A DNA stretch of 18,901 bases from contig NZ_QOLC01000021.1 of assembly GCF_003333325.1 (NCBI RefSeq), positions 15,001 through 33,901 of the forward strand, read 5' to 3'. Source of the DNA: Candidatus Ulvibacter alkanivorans (lineage in GTDB: Bacteria > Bacteroidota > Bacteroidia > Flavobacteriales > Flavobacteriaceae). Each line of letters begins with the position of its first letter. The first letter of the stretch is position 1. Both the position numbers and the translations under genes were made by a program. Below the pieces are notes generated by a model. That model did not search any database. It was given only the letters and a program-made list of their open reading frames with translations, and had not been told where the DNA came from. Below are positions 1 to 7,508 of this stretch, piece after piece.

Positions 1-68
1 TTAGGCTTTCAACGCGAAAACCGTTCCAAAATTACATAATTTGCCATGTTTACTTCTCAATAAATCAC

Positions 69-76
69 TAATTTTG
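69..76 (+). promoter_or_regulatory. Bacteroidota-type -7 element upstream of the M42 peptidase gene
   Basis: TAATTTTG matches the TAnnTTTG -7 consensus of Bacteroidota sigma-A promoters exactly and lies 22 bases before the ATG at 99. A TTTG at 40-43 could serve as the -33 element, but the 25-base spacing is a few bases longer than usual. The match to the -7 box is direct; use as a promoter is inference. Confidence 0.45.
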
Positions 77-98
77 GCAATCAAATAAAAAACAATCT

Positions 99-1184
99 AT
101 GGCATCTTCTATCTTGACAAAAAAGTCGATCACTTTCTTAGAAAAATATTTAAACAACGCGGCTCCAACCGGCTATGAATGGGACGGACAAAAACTATGG
201 ATGGAGTATTTAAAACCATATGTAGATGAATTTATTACCGACACCTATGGAACCGCTGTTGGTGTCATCAATCCCAAAGCTAAATACAAGGTAGTAATAG
301 AGGGTCATGCCGATGAAATCTCTTGGTATGTAAATTACATTAGTGACAACGGATTACTTTACGTAACTCGAAACGGAGGTAGCGACCATCAGATCGCTCC
401 ATCCAAGATCGTGAACATACATACCAAAAAAGGAATTAAGAAAGGAGTGTTTGGATGGCCGGCCATCCACACTCGAAATAAATCGAAAGAAGAAGCACCT
501 AAACCAGACAATATTTTTATTGATGTGGGTGCAAAGGATAAGGAAGAAGTTGAGTCGCTAGGGATACACGTAGGATGTGTTATTACGTACCCGGATGAGT
601 TCCACATCTTAAACGACGATAAATTTGTATGTCGTGCACTCGACAATAGAATGGGTGGATTTATGATCGCTGAAGTAGCGCGATTGCTTCATAAGAACAA
701 AAAGAAATTACCCTTTGGATTGTACATTACGAATTCGGTTCAAGAGGAGATTGGATTGCGAGGTGCACAAATGATCGCCGAGCGCATACAGCCCAATGCC
801 GCTATTGTTACCGATGTGACACACGACACCACTACTCCAATGATCGACAAAAAGAAACAAGGTCACGCCGAGATAGGTGCAGGCCCTGTGATCGCTTATG
901 CGCCTGCGGTACAACAAAAATTACGTGATGTGATCGTAGCTACAGCCGAAGAAAAAGAAATACCGTTTCAGCGAGCTGCGCTATCGCGAGCGACAGGCAC
1001 CGATACCGATGCCTTTGCTTATAGCAACAGTGGAGTTGCAAGTGCGTTGATCTCTTTGCCATTGCGATATATGCATACTACAGTAGAAATGGTACATCGC
1101 GATGACGTAGAAAACGTGATCCAATTGATCTACGAAACCTTACTCAAATTAAAGGACGGTGACACCTTTAGTTATTTCGATTAG
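99..1184 (+). CDS. M42 family metallo-aminopeptidase (glutamyl aminopeptidase / cellulase M-like)
   Basis: The 361-residue product matches the M42 family in length and in all metal-site motifs. Visible are H70 and D72 in EGHADE, D182 in ALDNR, the pair E216/E217 in SVQEEIG, D239 in VTDVTHD and H326 in RYMHTTVE. By analogy with characterised M42 enzymes, H70, D182, E217, D239 and H326 bind the two metal ions, D72 and E216 act in catalysis, and the enzyme is a cytosolic, self-compartmentalising dodecamer that trims N-terminal residues from peptides. No signal peptide is present, which fits a cytosolic enzyme. The exact substrate preference cannot be read from the sequence. The start at ATG 99 is supported by a promoter-like element just upstream and by the position of the first family motifs. 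It is followed by a 65-bp gap before the topoisomerase gene on the same strand; an operon is possible but not shown. Confidence 0.93.
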   Translation: MASSILTKKSITFLEKYLNNAAPTGYEWDGQKLWMEYLKPYVDEFITDTYGTAVGVINPKAKYKVVIEGHADEISWYVNYISDNGLLYVTRNGGSDHQIAPSKIVNIHTKKGIKKGVFGWPAIHTRNKSKEEAPKPDNIFIDVGAKDKEEVESLGIHVGCVITYPDEFHILNDDKFVCRALDNRMGGFMIAEVARLLHKNKKKLPFGLYITNSVQEEIGLRGAQMIAERIQPNAAIVTDVTHDTTTPMIDKKKQGHAEIGAGPVIAYAPAVQQKLRDVIVATAEEKEIPFQRAALSRATGTDTDAFAYSNSGVASALISLPLRYMHTTVEMVHRDDVENVIQLIYETLLKLKDGDTFSYFD

Positions 1185-1249
1185 TTTTTTCGGAAGCCTT
1201 TGGTATTTCCTTAAGAAAATTTAGCAATTGAATCTATTACTTTTAGCCT

Positions 1250-2326
1250 ATGGTAATAAAAGCACCACAGGTTAAAAAAATATTGGAGGACCCTATCAAA
1301 GCTGCCGAACTGGCAAATTTGGTGTACATTACCGACAACAAACTAACCATTAAACGCCACCGTCACGGAAGAGGATTTTACTATACACAAGACGGTGAGA
1401 AGATCGTGGATCCCAGCGCCATTAAACGCTTTAAAGCATTGGTGATCCCGCCGGCTTGGAATGACGTTCGTATTACTCATTTAAAGAACGGACACCTTCA
1501 AGTTGTGGGCCGCGATGAAAAGAATAGAAAACAGTATCGGTATCATCCCCATTGGTCGCAACTTCGGAATAAGACCAAATTCTTTAAGATGATGGCCTTC
1601 GGAAATGTATTGCCGCATATTCGCAAACAGATCGATGCCGACCTTCGACTGAAGCGTATGAGCAAACGAAAATGTTTGGCACTAGTGCTTCGACTTATGG
1701 AAGAGACTCACATTCGAATTGGCAATGATTACTACGCAGAAAAGAACAAGACCTATGGACTTTCAACCATGCGAACGCGTCATATGGATGTGCTTAACAA
1801 CAAGATCAAATTCGAATTTGTAGGTAAAAAAGGAAAGCAACATTCAGTAAGCGTAAAGAACAAACGGTTGCGTAAACTAATTATGCAATGTGAGGAAATT
1901 CCGGGTTGGGAGCTGTTTAAATATTACGATGAGAGCGGGAAACACCATGCCATCGACAGTGGAATGGTCAACGATTATATACACGAATTGAGTGGTGATC
2001 ATTTTTCGGCCAAGGATTTTAGAACCTGGGCAGCTAGCAAGGTCTTTTTTGAGGTGCTTTATAATATAGGACCTGCCGACACGAAGAAGGAACGGAAAAG
2101 TAATATCCTACAAGCCTTGGATACTACTGCAAAAGCCTTGGGTAACACTCGGGCCGTCTGTCGCAAGTATTATGTTCACCCTGTCCTGGCAGAGAAATAT
2201 AAAGAAGGTGTCTTAACTCCTTTTTTTGATCAACTTGATACATTAAATGACCCTGAGGACTATCTTTCACCAACGGAAACTGTACTACTACACGTTTTAA
2301 GCGAATATAAGGTCGTTTTAGAGTAG
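1250..2326 (+). CDS. DNA topoisomerase IB (bacterial/poxvirus-type)
   Basis: The 358-residue protein has the layout of bacterial type IB topoisomerases, which nick one DNA strand through a 3'-phosphotyrosine and relax supercoils of either sign. The N-terminal domain contains RGFYY (about 41-45) and VIPPAWNDV (65-73), typical of these enzymes. In the catalytic domain HIRIGN carries the likely catalytic R156, the KKGK loop (193-196) carries the candidate lysine, DFRTWAA carries the second arginine R258, and KYYVHP near residue 306 carries the probable nucleophile Y308. All residues needed for activity seem present. Although the fold is shared with tyrosine recombinases, the VIPPAW motif and the Y-V-H-P context point to topoisomerase rather than integrase. 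A near-match to the -7 box (TACTTTTA, 1238-1245) lies just ahead of the ATG, so the gene may have its own promoter. Confidence 0.93.
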   Translation: MVIKAPQVKKILEDPIKAAELANLVYITDNKLTIKRHRHGRGFYYTQDGEKIVDPSAIKRFKALVIPPAWNDVRITHLKNGHLQVVGRDEKNRKQYRYHPHWSQLRNKTKFFKMMAFGNVLPHIRKQIDADLRLKRMSKRKCLALVLRLMEETHIRIGNDYYAEKNKTYGLSTMRTRHMDVLNNKIKFEFVGKKGKQHSVSVKNKRLRKLIMQCEEIPGWELFKYYDESGKHHAIDSGMVNDYIHELSGDHFSAKDFRTWAASKVFFEVLYNIGPADTKKERKSNILQALDTTAKALGNTRAVCRKYYVHPVLAEKYKEGVLTPFFDQLDTLNDPEDYLSPTETVLLHVLSEYKVVLE

Positions 2327-2353
2327 CTATTCAACTCTTTTTTTATCTTTAAC

Positions 2354-2369
2354 GGGAAAATTAATTCCC
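2354..2369 (+). repeat. Small inverted repeat directly before a TTG start codon
   Basis: GGGAA and TTCCC form a 5-bp stem around a 6-base loop, ending one base before the TTG start of the acyltransferase gene. It could hide the initiation region in the mRNA. No T-run follows, so it is not a good terminator. The stem is short and may be chance. Confidence 0.25.
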
Positions 2370-2370
2370 C

Positions 2371-3801
2371 TTGTTATTTAACTCCTTCGATTTCGGGTTG
2401 TTCTTGGTCGTGGTCTATGGCACCTATTGGTTGTTAGGTTCCAAAAACAGAATAGCTCAAAACGTATTATTACTTGTTGCGAGTTACTTGTTCTATGGGC
2501 TTTGGGATTGGCGATTTCTAAGTTTGCTCGTAGCCAGTTCTTTAGTAGATTATGTTGCAGGCCGGGCGTTAGCAAGTACGAATAAGGCGAGCACACGAAA
2601 GGTGTTAGTGGGTTGCAGTATCGTATGGAACCTAGGTGTACTTATCGCTTTTAAATACTTTAATTTCTTTATTGAAAGCTTTAATAGGATGTTCTCTTCG
2701 GAAGTACTTGAGAACTCATTTACGATATGGACAGTTCTAATTCCACTGGGTCTTAGTTTTTACACCTTCCAAACAATGAGTTATACGATCGACGTTTACA
2801 ATCGCAAGATCCCACCTACCCGGAATGCTTTGAACTTTTTATGCTTTGTAAGTTTCTTTCCTCAGTTGATCGCAGGTCCAATAGAACGTGCTAAAAGTTT
2901 ATTACCACAGTTTGAAAACCGTCGGAAATTTGATTTAGCATCCTCCAAAGAAGGATTACGACAAATCCTATGGGGTTTGTTCAAGAAGATACTAGTGGCC
3001 GATAAGATTGGAATTGCTGTTACCATGGTATTTGCGAATCCCGAGACCTACGGAAGTATCACGCTAGTGTATGGGGCTGTGCTCTTTGCCTTTCAAGTGT
3101 ACTGCGATTTTTCTGCCTATTCGGATATTGCGATAGGAACGGCAAAACTGTTCGGGTTTAAATTAAGTAGGAACTTTAAGATATTCTACTTGTCCAAGAC
3201 CTTAACCGAGTTGTGGCGGGGGTGGCATATTACATTAACTCGTTGGTTCACCGATTATGTGTACTTACCTATTTTAAAGAGAGCCAAGCATCGAACCGTA
3301 TTCTTGCGTTCTTATGCATTACTGCTTACGATGCTATTGATAGGGCTATGGCATGGTGCCAACTGGACCTTTATCGCCTTTGGATTGTGTAATGGGATTG
3401 TAATGGTTACCGAACGTTTACCCTTATTTAGCAACAATAAGAGTCTGGGCTGGTTTATTCAGAAATTGCCGTATGTGTTATCGGTTCTTTACACTTTTGC
3501 CATTTATTCTGTGCTATGTATCTTCTTTCGTTCTGAAAATCTTACGCAAGCACTTTATATTCTAAAACGCATCTTTAGTTTTACTCCGGATGTACGTTTG
3601 TCTTCTCTTATTGGTATTAAATTAATATACTTAGCGATTATGATTATTGCTGAAATAGCGACAAGACACCATGAATACCCGTTACAAAAGTTAGAAAATG
3701 TCTTGCCTCGACCGGCGAGGTGGATACTTTATTATTTGATAATTTTCTTCCTAATTCGTTATGCCGAACCGAAAGAAGCCTTTATCTATTTTCAATTCTA
3801 A
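2371..3801 (+). CDS. MBOAT family O-acyltransferase (AlgI/DltB-like)
   Basis: The 476-residue polytopic membrane protein belongs to the membrane-bound O-acyltransferase family. It opens with the family's usual MLFNSFDF N-terminus and shows YCDFSAYSDIAIG (244-256), the WRGWH motif (282-286) followed by TRWFTDYVYLP, and GLWHGANWTFIAFG (325-338), in which H328 is the expected catalytic histidine. In AlgI-type systems such proteins pass an acetyl group across the inner membrane for O-acetylation of a polysaccharide. The N-terminus is encoded from a TTG codon; there is no ATG before residue 107, and the family N-terminus begins exactly here, so TTG is very probably the true start. The SGNH-like gene begins three bases after its stop codon, which argues for co-translation and a joint role in glycan acetylation. 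The identity of the glycan is unknown. Confidence 0.9.
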   Translation: MLFNSFDFGLFLVVVYGTYWLLGSKNRIAQNVLLLVASYLFYGLWDWRFLSLLVASSLVDYVAGRALASTNKASTRKVLVGCSIVWNLGVLIAFKYFNFFIESFNRMFSSEVLENSFTIWTVLIPLGLSFYTFQTMSYTIDVYNRKIPPTRNALNFLCFVSFFPQLIAGPIERAKSLLPQFENRRKFDLASSKEGLRQILWGLFKKILVADKIGIAVTMVFANPETYGSITLVYGAVLFAFQVYCDFSAYSDIAIGTAKLFGFKLSRNFKIFYLSKTLTELWRGWHITLTRWFTDYVYLPILKRAKHRTVFLRSYALLLTMLLIGLWHGANWTFIAFGLCNGIVMVTERLPLFSNNKSLGWFIQKLPYVLSVLYTFAIYSVLCIFFRSENLTQALYILKRIFSFTPDVRLSSLIGIKLIYLAIMIIAEIATRHHEYPLQKLENVLPRPARWILYYLIIFFLIRYAEPKEAFIYFQF

Positions 3802-3804
3802 TCC

Positions 3805-4746
3805 ATGAAGAAACGCTTTGTGAAATATGTGCTGTTGTTCTTTATTCCGGTAATCCTCGGTTACCTGCTAGCGGAATATCTAGCGCTAAATATACCGGCC
3901 GGTTTTCAGCAACGAAGCGAATACCTTGAAGCCAACAATGAGCAGATAGCGCTTTTAGTACTTGGATCTTCACAAATGAAAGATGCTGTTAATCCGGCTT
4001 GGTTAACACAACCAGCAATTAATTTAGCATCCGGCGATCAACACCATGACACTGACCTTAAGATCCTTAAAGGGCTACATCCAAAATTACCTAGGTTAAA
4101 GACCGTTGTTTTTGAGGTCTCTTATAGTCATTTTGAATTACCTAATAACGGTTCTGATTTCTGGAAGAACAGCGTATATTTAAAATATTTCGACATTAAT
4201 TGTTTTGAGCGGCCCACCTATTTTAAAGACCGACTCATCTTTTTGTCAAATCCGTCATTCTTTTCGAAGAAAATCGTAAACCATTATTTTAATGAAACCG
4301 CTCCTGGAGCCGGTTTTAACAATTTTGGATTTGACACCTTGAACTACGCAGGACAATTTAAAACTTTGTTCTATGATCCGAGCCTTATAGCGCAGGTCAA
4401 GCGTTTTAAAATAAATACGCAACCAGATCTTGTGACTTTCAGAAAAAATACGGCGCTATTTTTTAATTTTCTAGACTACTTGGAACAAAACAACCTAAAC
4501 GTGATAATTTGTAAGGCTCCTATGTACAAGACATATTTGCCGGCACGTAATCCAGAAATTCTAAAGAGAAGAGATAGCATACTTCAATTGGTACGTAACC
4601 GCTACCCTACTTTTCAGTTTTTGGATGCAGAAGAGGACACCTTACAATTTAATGCAACTCATTATTGGAATCAAAGTCATTTAAATCCGGACGGAGCCAA
4701 AATCTTCACGAGAATGCTTCAGAAAAAAATAAATCAGATACCTTAA
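3805..4746 (+). CDS. Membrane-anchored SGNH-like protein, partner of the MBOAT acyltransferase
   Basis: The 313-residue protein has one N-terminal hydrophobic segment (about residues 7-29, uncleaved anchor or signal) and then a soluble domain facing the periplasm. LLVLGSSQMKDAVNP (51-64) resembles block I of SGNH/DltD/AlgJ-like proteins, with S55 or S56 as candidate nucleophile. Near the C-terminus NQSHLNPDGAKIF (289-301) resembles the DxxHLNxxGA block, with H292 as candidate catalytic histidine; the usual aspartate is N289 here, so the triad may be altered. Placement three bases after the MBOAT gene is the best functional evidence: such pairs move acetyl groups from the membrane to an exported glycan. 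The enzymatic step is inferred. The TAA stop (4744-4746) overlaps the stop codon of the convergent symporter gene. Confidence 0.72.
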   Translation: MKKRFVKYVLLFFIPVILGYLLAEYLALNIPAGFQQRSEYLEANNEQIALLVLGSSQMKDAVNPAWLTQPAINLASGDQHHDTDLKILKGLHPKLPRLKTVVFEVSYSHFELPNNGSDFWKNSVYLKYFDINCFERPTYFKDRLIFLSNPSFFSKKIVNHYFNETAPGAGFNNFGFDTLNYAGQFKTLFYDPSLIAQVKRFKINTQPDLVTFRKNTALFFNFLDYLEQNNLNVIICKAPMYKTYLPARNPEILKRRDSILQLVRNRYPTFQFLDAEEDTLQFNATHYWNQSHLNPDGAKIFTRMLQKKINQIP

Positions 4747-6122
4747 TTCTTCTTTAAGGTCGAAAAATAACGTTTAGCCTCATTAATAACGCGTGGTGCT
4801 AATAGCAAGGTGGCTGTCATTGTTGGTATTGCCATTAGCGCAAAGAATGTATCAATTAAATTGATCATCATACTTAGAGAGGTAGTGGCTCCTACTAAAA
4901 TACTAGCTATGTAGATATAATTATAATAGTTCTTATTCTGTGCACCAAAAAGGAAGGACATACATTTGGTTCCATAATAGGAGTATGAAAATAATGAAGA
5001 TATACTAAACACAGCAATACAGAGCATCAAGGCGTATTTACCAATTTTTGGGATTCCGGCTTGAAATGCTGTTGCGGTGAGGGTTACACCATTGGCATCA
5101 CTGCTTTGCCAAACTCCCGTAACTAAAATGGCCAAGGCCGTTAATGTACATATTATTAAGGTATCGATTGCCGGTCCCAACATGGCTACCAAACCTTCAC
5201 GAATGGGTTCATTTGTTTTGGCGGCACCATGCGCCATTGGTGCTGTACCAATACCTGCTTCGTTAGAAAAAGCACCTCTCTTGATCCCTAATAAAATGAG
5301 TCCACCGACCACACCTCCTAAAAAGGAGTCACCGGTAAAGAAGGAAGCCGAAAAAGCATCGGTAAAGATCATTCCTAAATATTTAGGAACTTCCGCTATG
5401 TGATATCCCAAAATGATCAACACCATTAAAAAATATAGCACTACCATAGCAGGTACTAATTTCGAAGCCGTCTTACTAATTCGTGAGAGTCCGCCGAGGA
5501 TCACGATCGTAGTAATGGCAACCAATACAAAACCGATTACCAGATCGCTTCCGAAGCCGGTATACCATCCGGCAGGTTTTAGGACTATATCATTAAGCGC
5601 TTGTTTTAATTGATTCACGTTAAAAACTGGTAATGCACCCACCAATCCGCAGATGCTAAAAAATATTGCCAATGGCTTCCATTTTTTGCCTAATCCTTCT
5701 ACAATAAAATACATGGGGCCACCCTGTACTTCTCCTTTGCTGTCTTTTCCTCTATATAAAACCGCCAATGTAGCTGTGAAGAACTTTGTAGACATCCCGA
5801 TCACTGCACTCACCCACATCCAAAATACAGCACCTGGACCCCCAATTGCAATTGCGACTGCAACTCCGGCAATATTACCCATGCCCACAGTAGCCGATAA
5901 GGCCGTAGTAAGTGCTTGGAAATGGTTGATCTCGCCTTCGTCCTCATCGCTATCGTAGCGCCCGCGTAACACATTTAAGGCGTGCCCTATATACCGAAAT
6001 GGTAAGAACTGAATGCGAAATAACAGGTACAGTCCGCCGCCAATTAGTAAAATTAGTAAAGGCAAGCCCCAAGCTAATGAGGACATTTCGGCAATGATCT
6101 TATCTAGTTGTTCCAAAAGCAA
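4743..6122 (-). CDS. Alanine/glycine:cation symporter, AGCS family
   Basis: The 459-residue multi-spanning membrane protein matches the sodium/alanine (AGCS, AlsT/DagA) symporters in length and motifs: TALSATVGMGNIAGVA followed by IGGPGAVFWMW (about 73-103), GGPMYFI (134-140) and KRGAFSNEAGIGTAPMAHG around residues 279-298. Members import alanine or glycine with sodium or protons. The start is uncertain. The longest frame starts with TTG at 6122; a second TTG two codons later gives MEQLDKII, which resembles family N-termini more closely, and the first ATG is codon 13 (6086). A TACTTTCG box at 6140-6147 on this strand suits either TTG start. The gene is divergent from the deacylase gene (73 bp apart) and converges on the SGNH gene with overlapping stop codons. 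Confidence 0.92.
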   Translation of the reverse strand: MLLEQLDKIIAEMSSLAWGLPLLILLIGGGLYLLFRIQFLPFRYIGHALNVLRGRYDSDEDEGEINHFQALTTALSATVGMGNIAGVAVAIAIGGPGAVFWMWVSAVIGMSTKFFTATLAVLYRGKDSKGEVQGGPMYFIVEGLGKKWKPLAIFFSICGLVGALPVFNVNQLKQALNDIVLKPAGWYTGFGSDLVIGFVLVAITTIVILGGLSRISKTASKLVPAMVVLYFLMVLIILGYHIAEVPKYLGMIFTDAFSASFFTGDSFLGGVVGGLILLGIKRGAFSNEAGIGTAPMAHGAAKTNEPIREGLVAMLGPAIDTLIICTLTALAILVTGVWQSSDANGVTLTATAFQAGIPKIGKYALMLCIAVFSISSLFSYSYYGTKCMSFLFGAQNKNYYNYIYIASILVGATTSLSMMINLIDTFFALMAIPTMTATLLLAPRVINEAKRYFSTLKKN

Positions 6123-6139
6123 CCGCTTAAAGTGAAGAA

Positions 6140-6147
6140 CGAAAGTA
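6140..6147 (-). promoter_or_regulatory. Possible -7 promoter element for the AGCS symporter gene
   Basis: Read on the minus strand, TACTTTCG differs from TAnnTTTG at one base. It ends 17 bases ahead of the TTG at 6122, which would give a short leader. No convincing -33 TTG element is seen at the usual spacing, so this is tentative. Confidence 0.25.
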
Positions 6148-6195
6148 GGGTTAAATTTTTAAAAGTAAGATAGAAATTGTTACTTGCGTTGCTAA

Positions 6196-7461
6196 ATGGC
6201 TAGAAAACTACTCTTACTCTTACTCGTATTGCTATTTCCTTGTGGACTGTTGGCGCAGGATACGAGGTCGCAAAGAAATTCGACGTTTGTAGTTACCCCA
6301 GAGCTTATGTTGGGATATACAGCCGATTCGAATGAATTCTTTCCGGAGCACGGGTTACAATCACAATTGCTCCTCAACCTTGGTTGGAAGCAAGATTCGA
6401 ATACACAAGAATGGGCAAGACGCTTAAAGGGACCAAGGACGGGTATTAGCATAGGCTATACAGATTTTGGAAATACAAACAGTCTAGGTGGTGCCTTTAC
6501 CATACAACCTTTTATAGAATTCAATTCCTTCGGAAGTCGTCGCTTTACGACTCAAGTTGGTACCGGAATGTCCCTCTTTACTAAAAAATACGATCCGGAG
6601 ACCAATCCGAATAACCGAGCTGTTTCTACCGATATTAATTGGTCTTTTCGATTGTTTATGCATTATAGGTTTCTTTCTTCGGAAACGATCGATTGGCGAC
6701 TGGGCTTGGGGTATTTTCACCATTCGAACGGGCATACGAAATTACCCAACCAAGGGTATAATTCATTCTTAATGAGTGTTTCGGCCGATATTATGAATCG
6801 ATCGACTGCACCTTCCGAAGTACTTCAACAACAACCGCTTCAACCTTCATCCTATTACTATTATTCGTTACGAGCGGGTTATGGAATAAACGTGCTGTCC
6901 TTGGCGTATAACGATAAAAAGGGCGTATATACGGTTACCGGTGAAGTTGGTAAAGTATTCAACAATACCTTTAAAGTTGGTGTTGGCATGTATGATCGAT
7001 TTTATGAGCATTATTACGATTATATAGCCACAAATCAATCTTTAGTTCAGGATGGGCGCGAATTTGAAGCGTTTAAAGATAATCCCGGTTGGAATGCTTC
7101 GAACGTAGGTCTTGCTTTTCACGGTGAAATACTTTTAAATCATTTTGGGATTGATCTGCAATTGGGCGTGAACTTCCATAAGCCTGCCTACAAGATCGAC
7201 TGGCGTATTAATCAAGGATGGGACAATACGCCGCGAGATATACCCGAATATTGGAGATTGGGTGAATTTGGCAGCAAATACCGATTAAAGAGTATTCTTT
7301 CCAGTCGGTTGGGACTAAAGTATTATTTCTTCGGAACACATACTGCACCCAAGGATAATTTCTTCGCGGGAATCCATATTAATGCCAATGGAGGACAAGC
7401 CGATTTTACCGAGATAAGTTTGGGCTATATTCACGCTTTTAACTTTAAAAATAAAAAATAA
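6196..7461 (+). CDS. Secreted acyloxyacyl hydrolase / PagL-like lipid A deacylase
   Basis: The 421-residue product has a clear signal peptide (hydrophobic core 5-14, likely cleavage after LLA-20) and many alternating, aromatic-rich segments expected of an outer-membrane beta-barrel. The segment LGYFHHSNGH (171-180) matches the H-x-S-N catalytic signature of PagL lipid A 3-O-deacylases, with H175 and S177 as candidate catalytic residues; downstream LPNQGYNS resembles the conserved NxGxN stretch of Bacteroidota homologues. PagL proteins remove a 3-O-linked acyl chain from lipid A in the outer membrane. The protein is more than twice as long as classical PagL, so it has extra strands or an additional C-terminal barrel part. 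The third catalytic acidic residue could not be assigned. The C-terminus ends in aromatic and lysine residues (YIHAFNFKNKK) rather than a T9SS domain. The gene ends immediately before a strong hairpin terminator. Confidence 0.65.
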   Translation: MARKLLLLLLVLLFPCGLLAQDTRSQRNSTFVVTPELMLGYTADSNEFFPEHGLQSQLLLNLGWKQDSNTQEWARRLKGPRTGISIGYTDFGNTNSLGGAFTIQPFIEFNSFGSRRFTTQVGTGMSLFTKKYDPETNPNNRAVSTDINWSFRLFMHYRFLSSETIDWRLGLGYFHHSNGHTKLPNQGYNSFLMSVSADIMNRSTAPSEVLQQQPLQPSSYYYYSLRAGYGINVLSLAYNDKKGVYTVTGEVGKVFNNTFKVGVGMYDRFYEHYYDYIATNQSLVQDGREFEAFKDNPGWNASNVGLAFHGEILLNHFGIDLQLGVNFHKPAYKIDWRINQGWDNTPRDIPEYWRLGEFGSKYRLKSILSSRLGLKYYFFGTHTAPKDNFFAGIHINANGGQADFTEISLGYIHAFNFKNKK

Positions 7462-7489
7462 AAAACCCCTCTGTTTCCAGAAGGGTTTT
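7462..7489. terminator. Bidirectional intrinsic terminator between convergent genes
   Basis: A 12-bp stem with a single C/A mismatch encloses a 4-base loop (arms 7462-7473 and 7478-7489). It starts right after the deacylase stop codon and lies 19 bases beyond the stop of the giant gene. Read on the minus strand the loop is GAAA, and a long T-rich tract (complement of 7443-7465) follows the stem, so it is a textbook terminator for the giant gene. On the plus strand the T-tract is only the four bases of the arm, so termination there may be weaker. Confidence 0.85.
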
Positions 7490-7508
7490 CATAACCTAAT
7501 ACAGTTAC

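Noticed and set aside
1..98. C-terminal end of a minus-strand gene at the left edge (a TTA stands at 1-3)
   Set aside because: The frame is too short to judge, has no ATG within the gap, and the region holds a good promoter element for the plus-strand gene instead.
389..646. Minus-strand frame inside the M42 peptidase gene, and a similar one at 708-917
   Set aside because: Both lie fully within a well-supported gene with all its family motifs, and show no recognisable features of their own.
1250..2326. Tyrosine recombinase or integrase of a mobile element
   Set aside because: Motifs VIPPAW and KYYVHP fit topoisomerase IB; there are no att-like repeats, tRNA or other mobile-element genes nearby.
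3720..3929. Plus-strand frame overlapping the MBOAT/SGNH junction
   Set aside because: It overlaps two well-supported genes in another frame, and its product has no family features.
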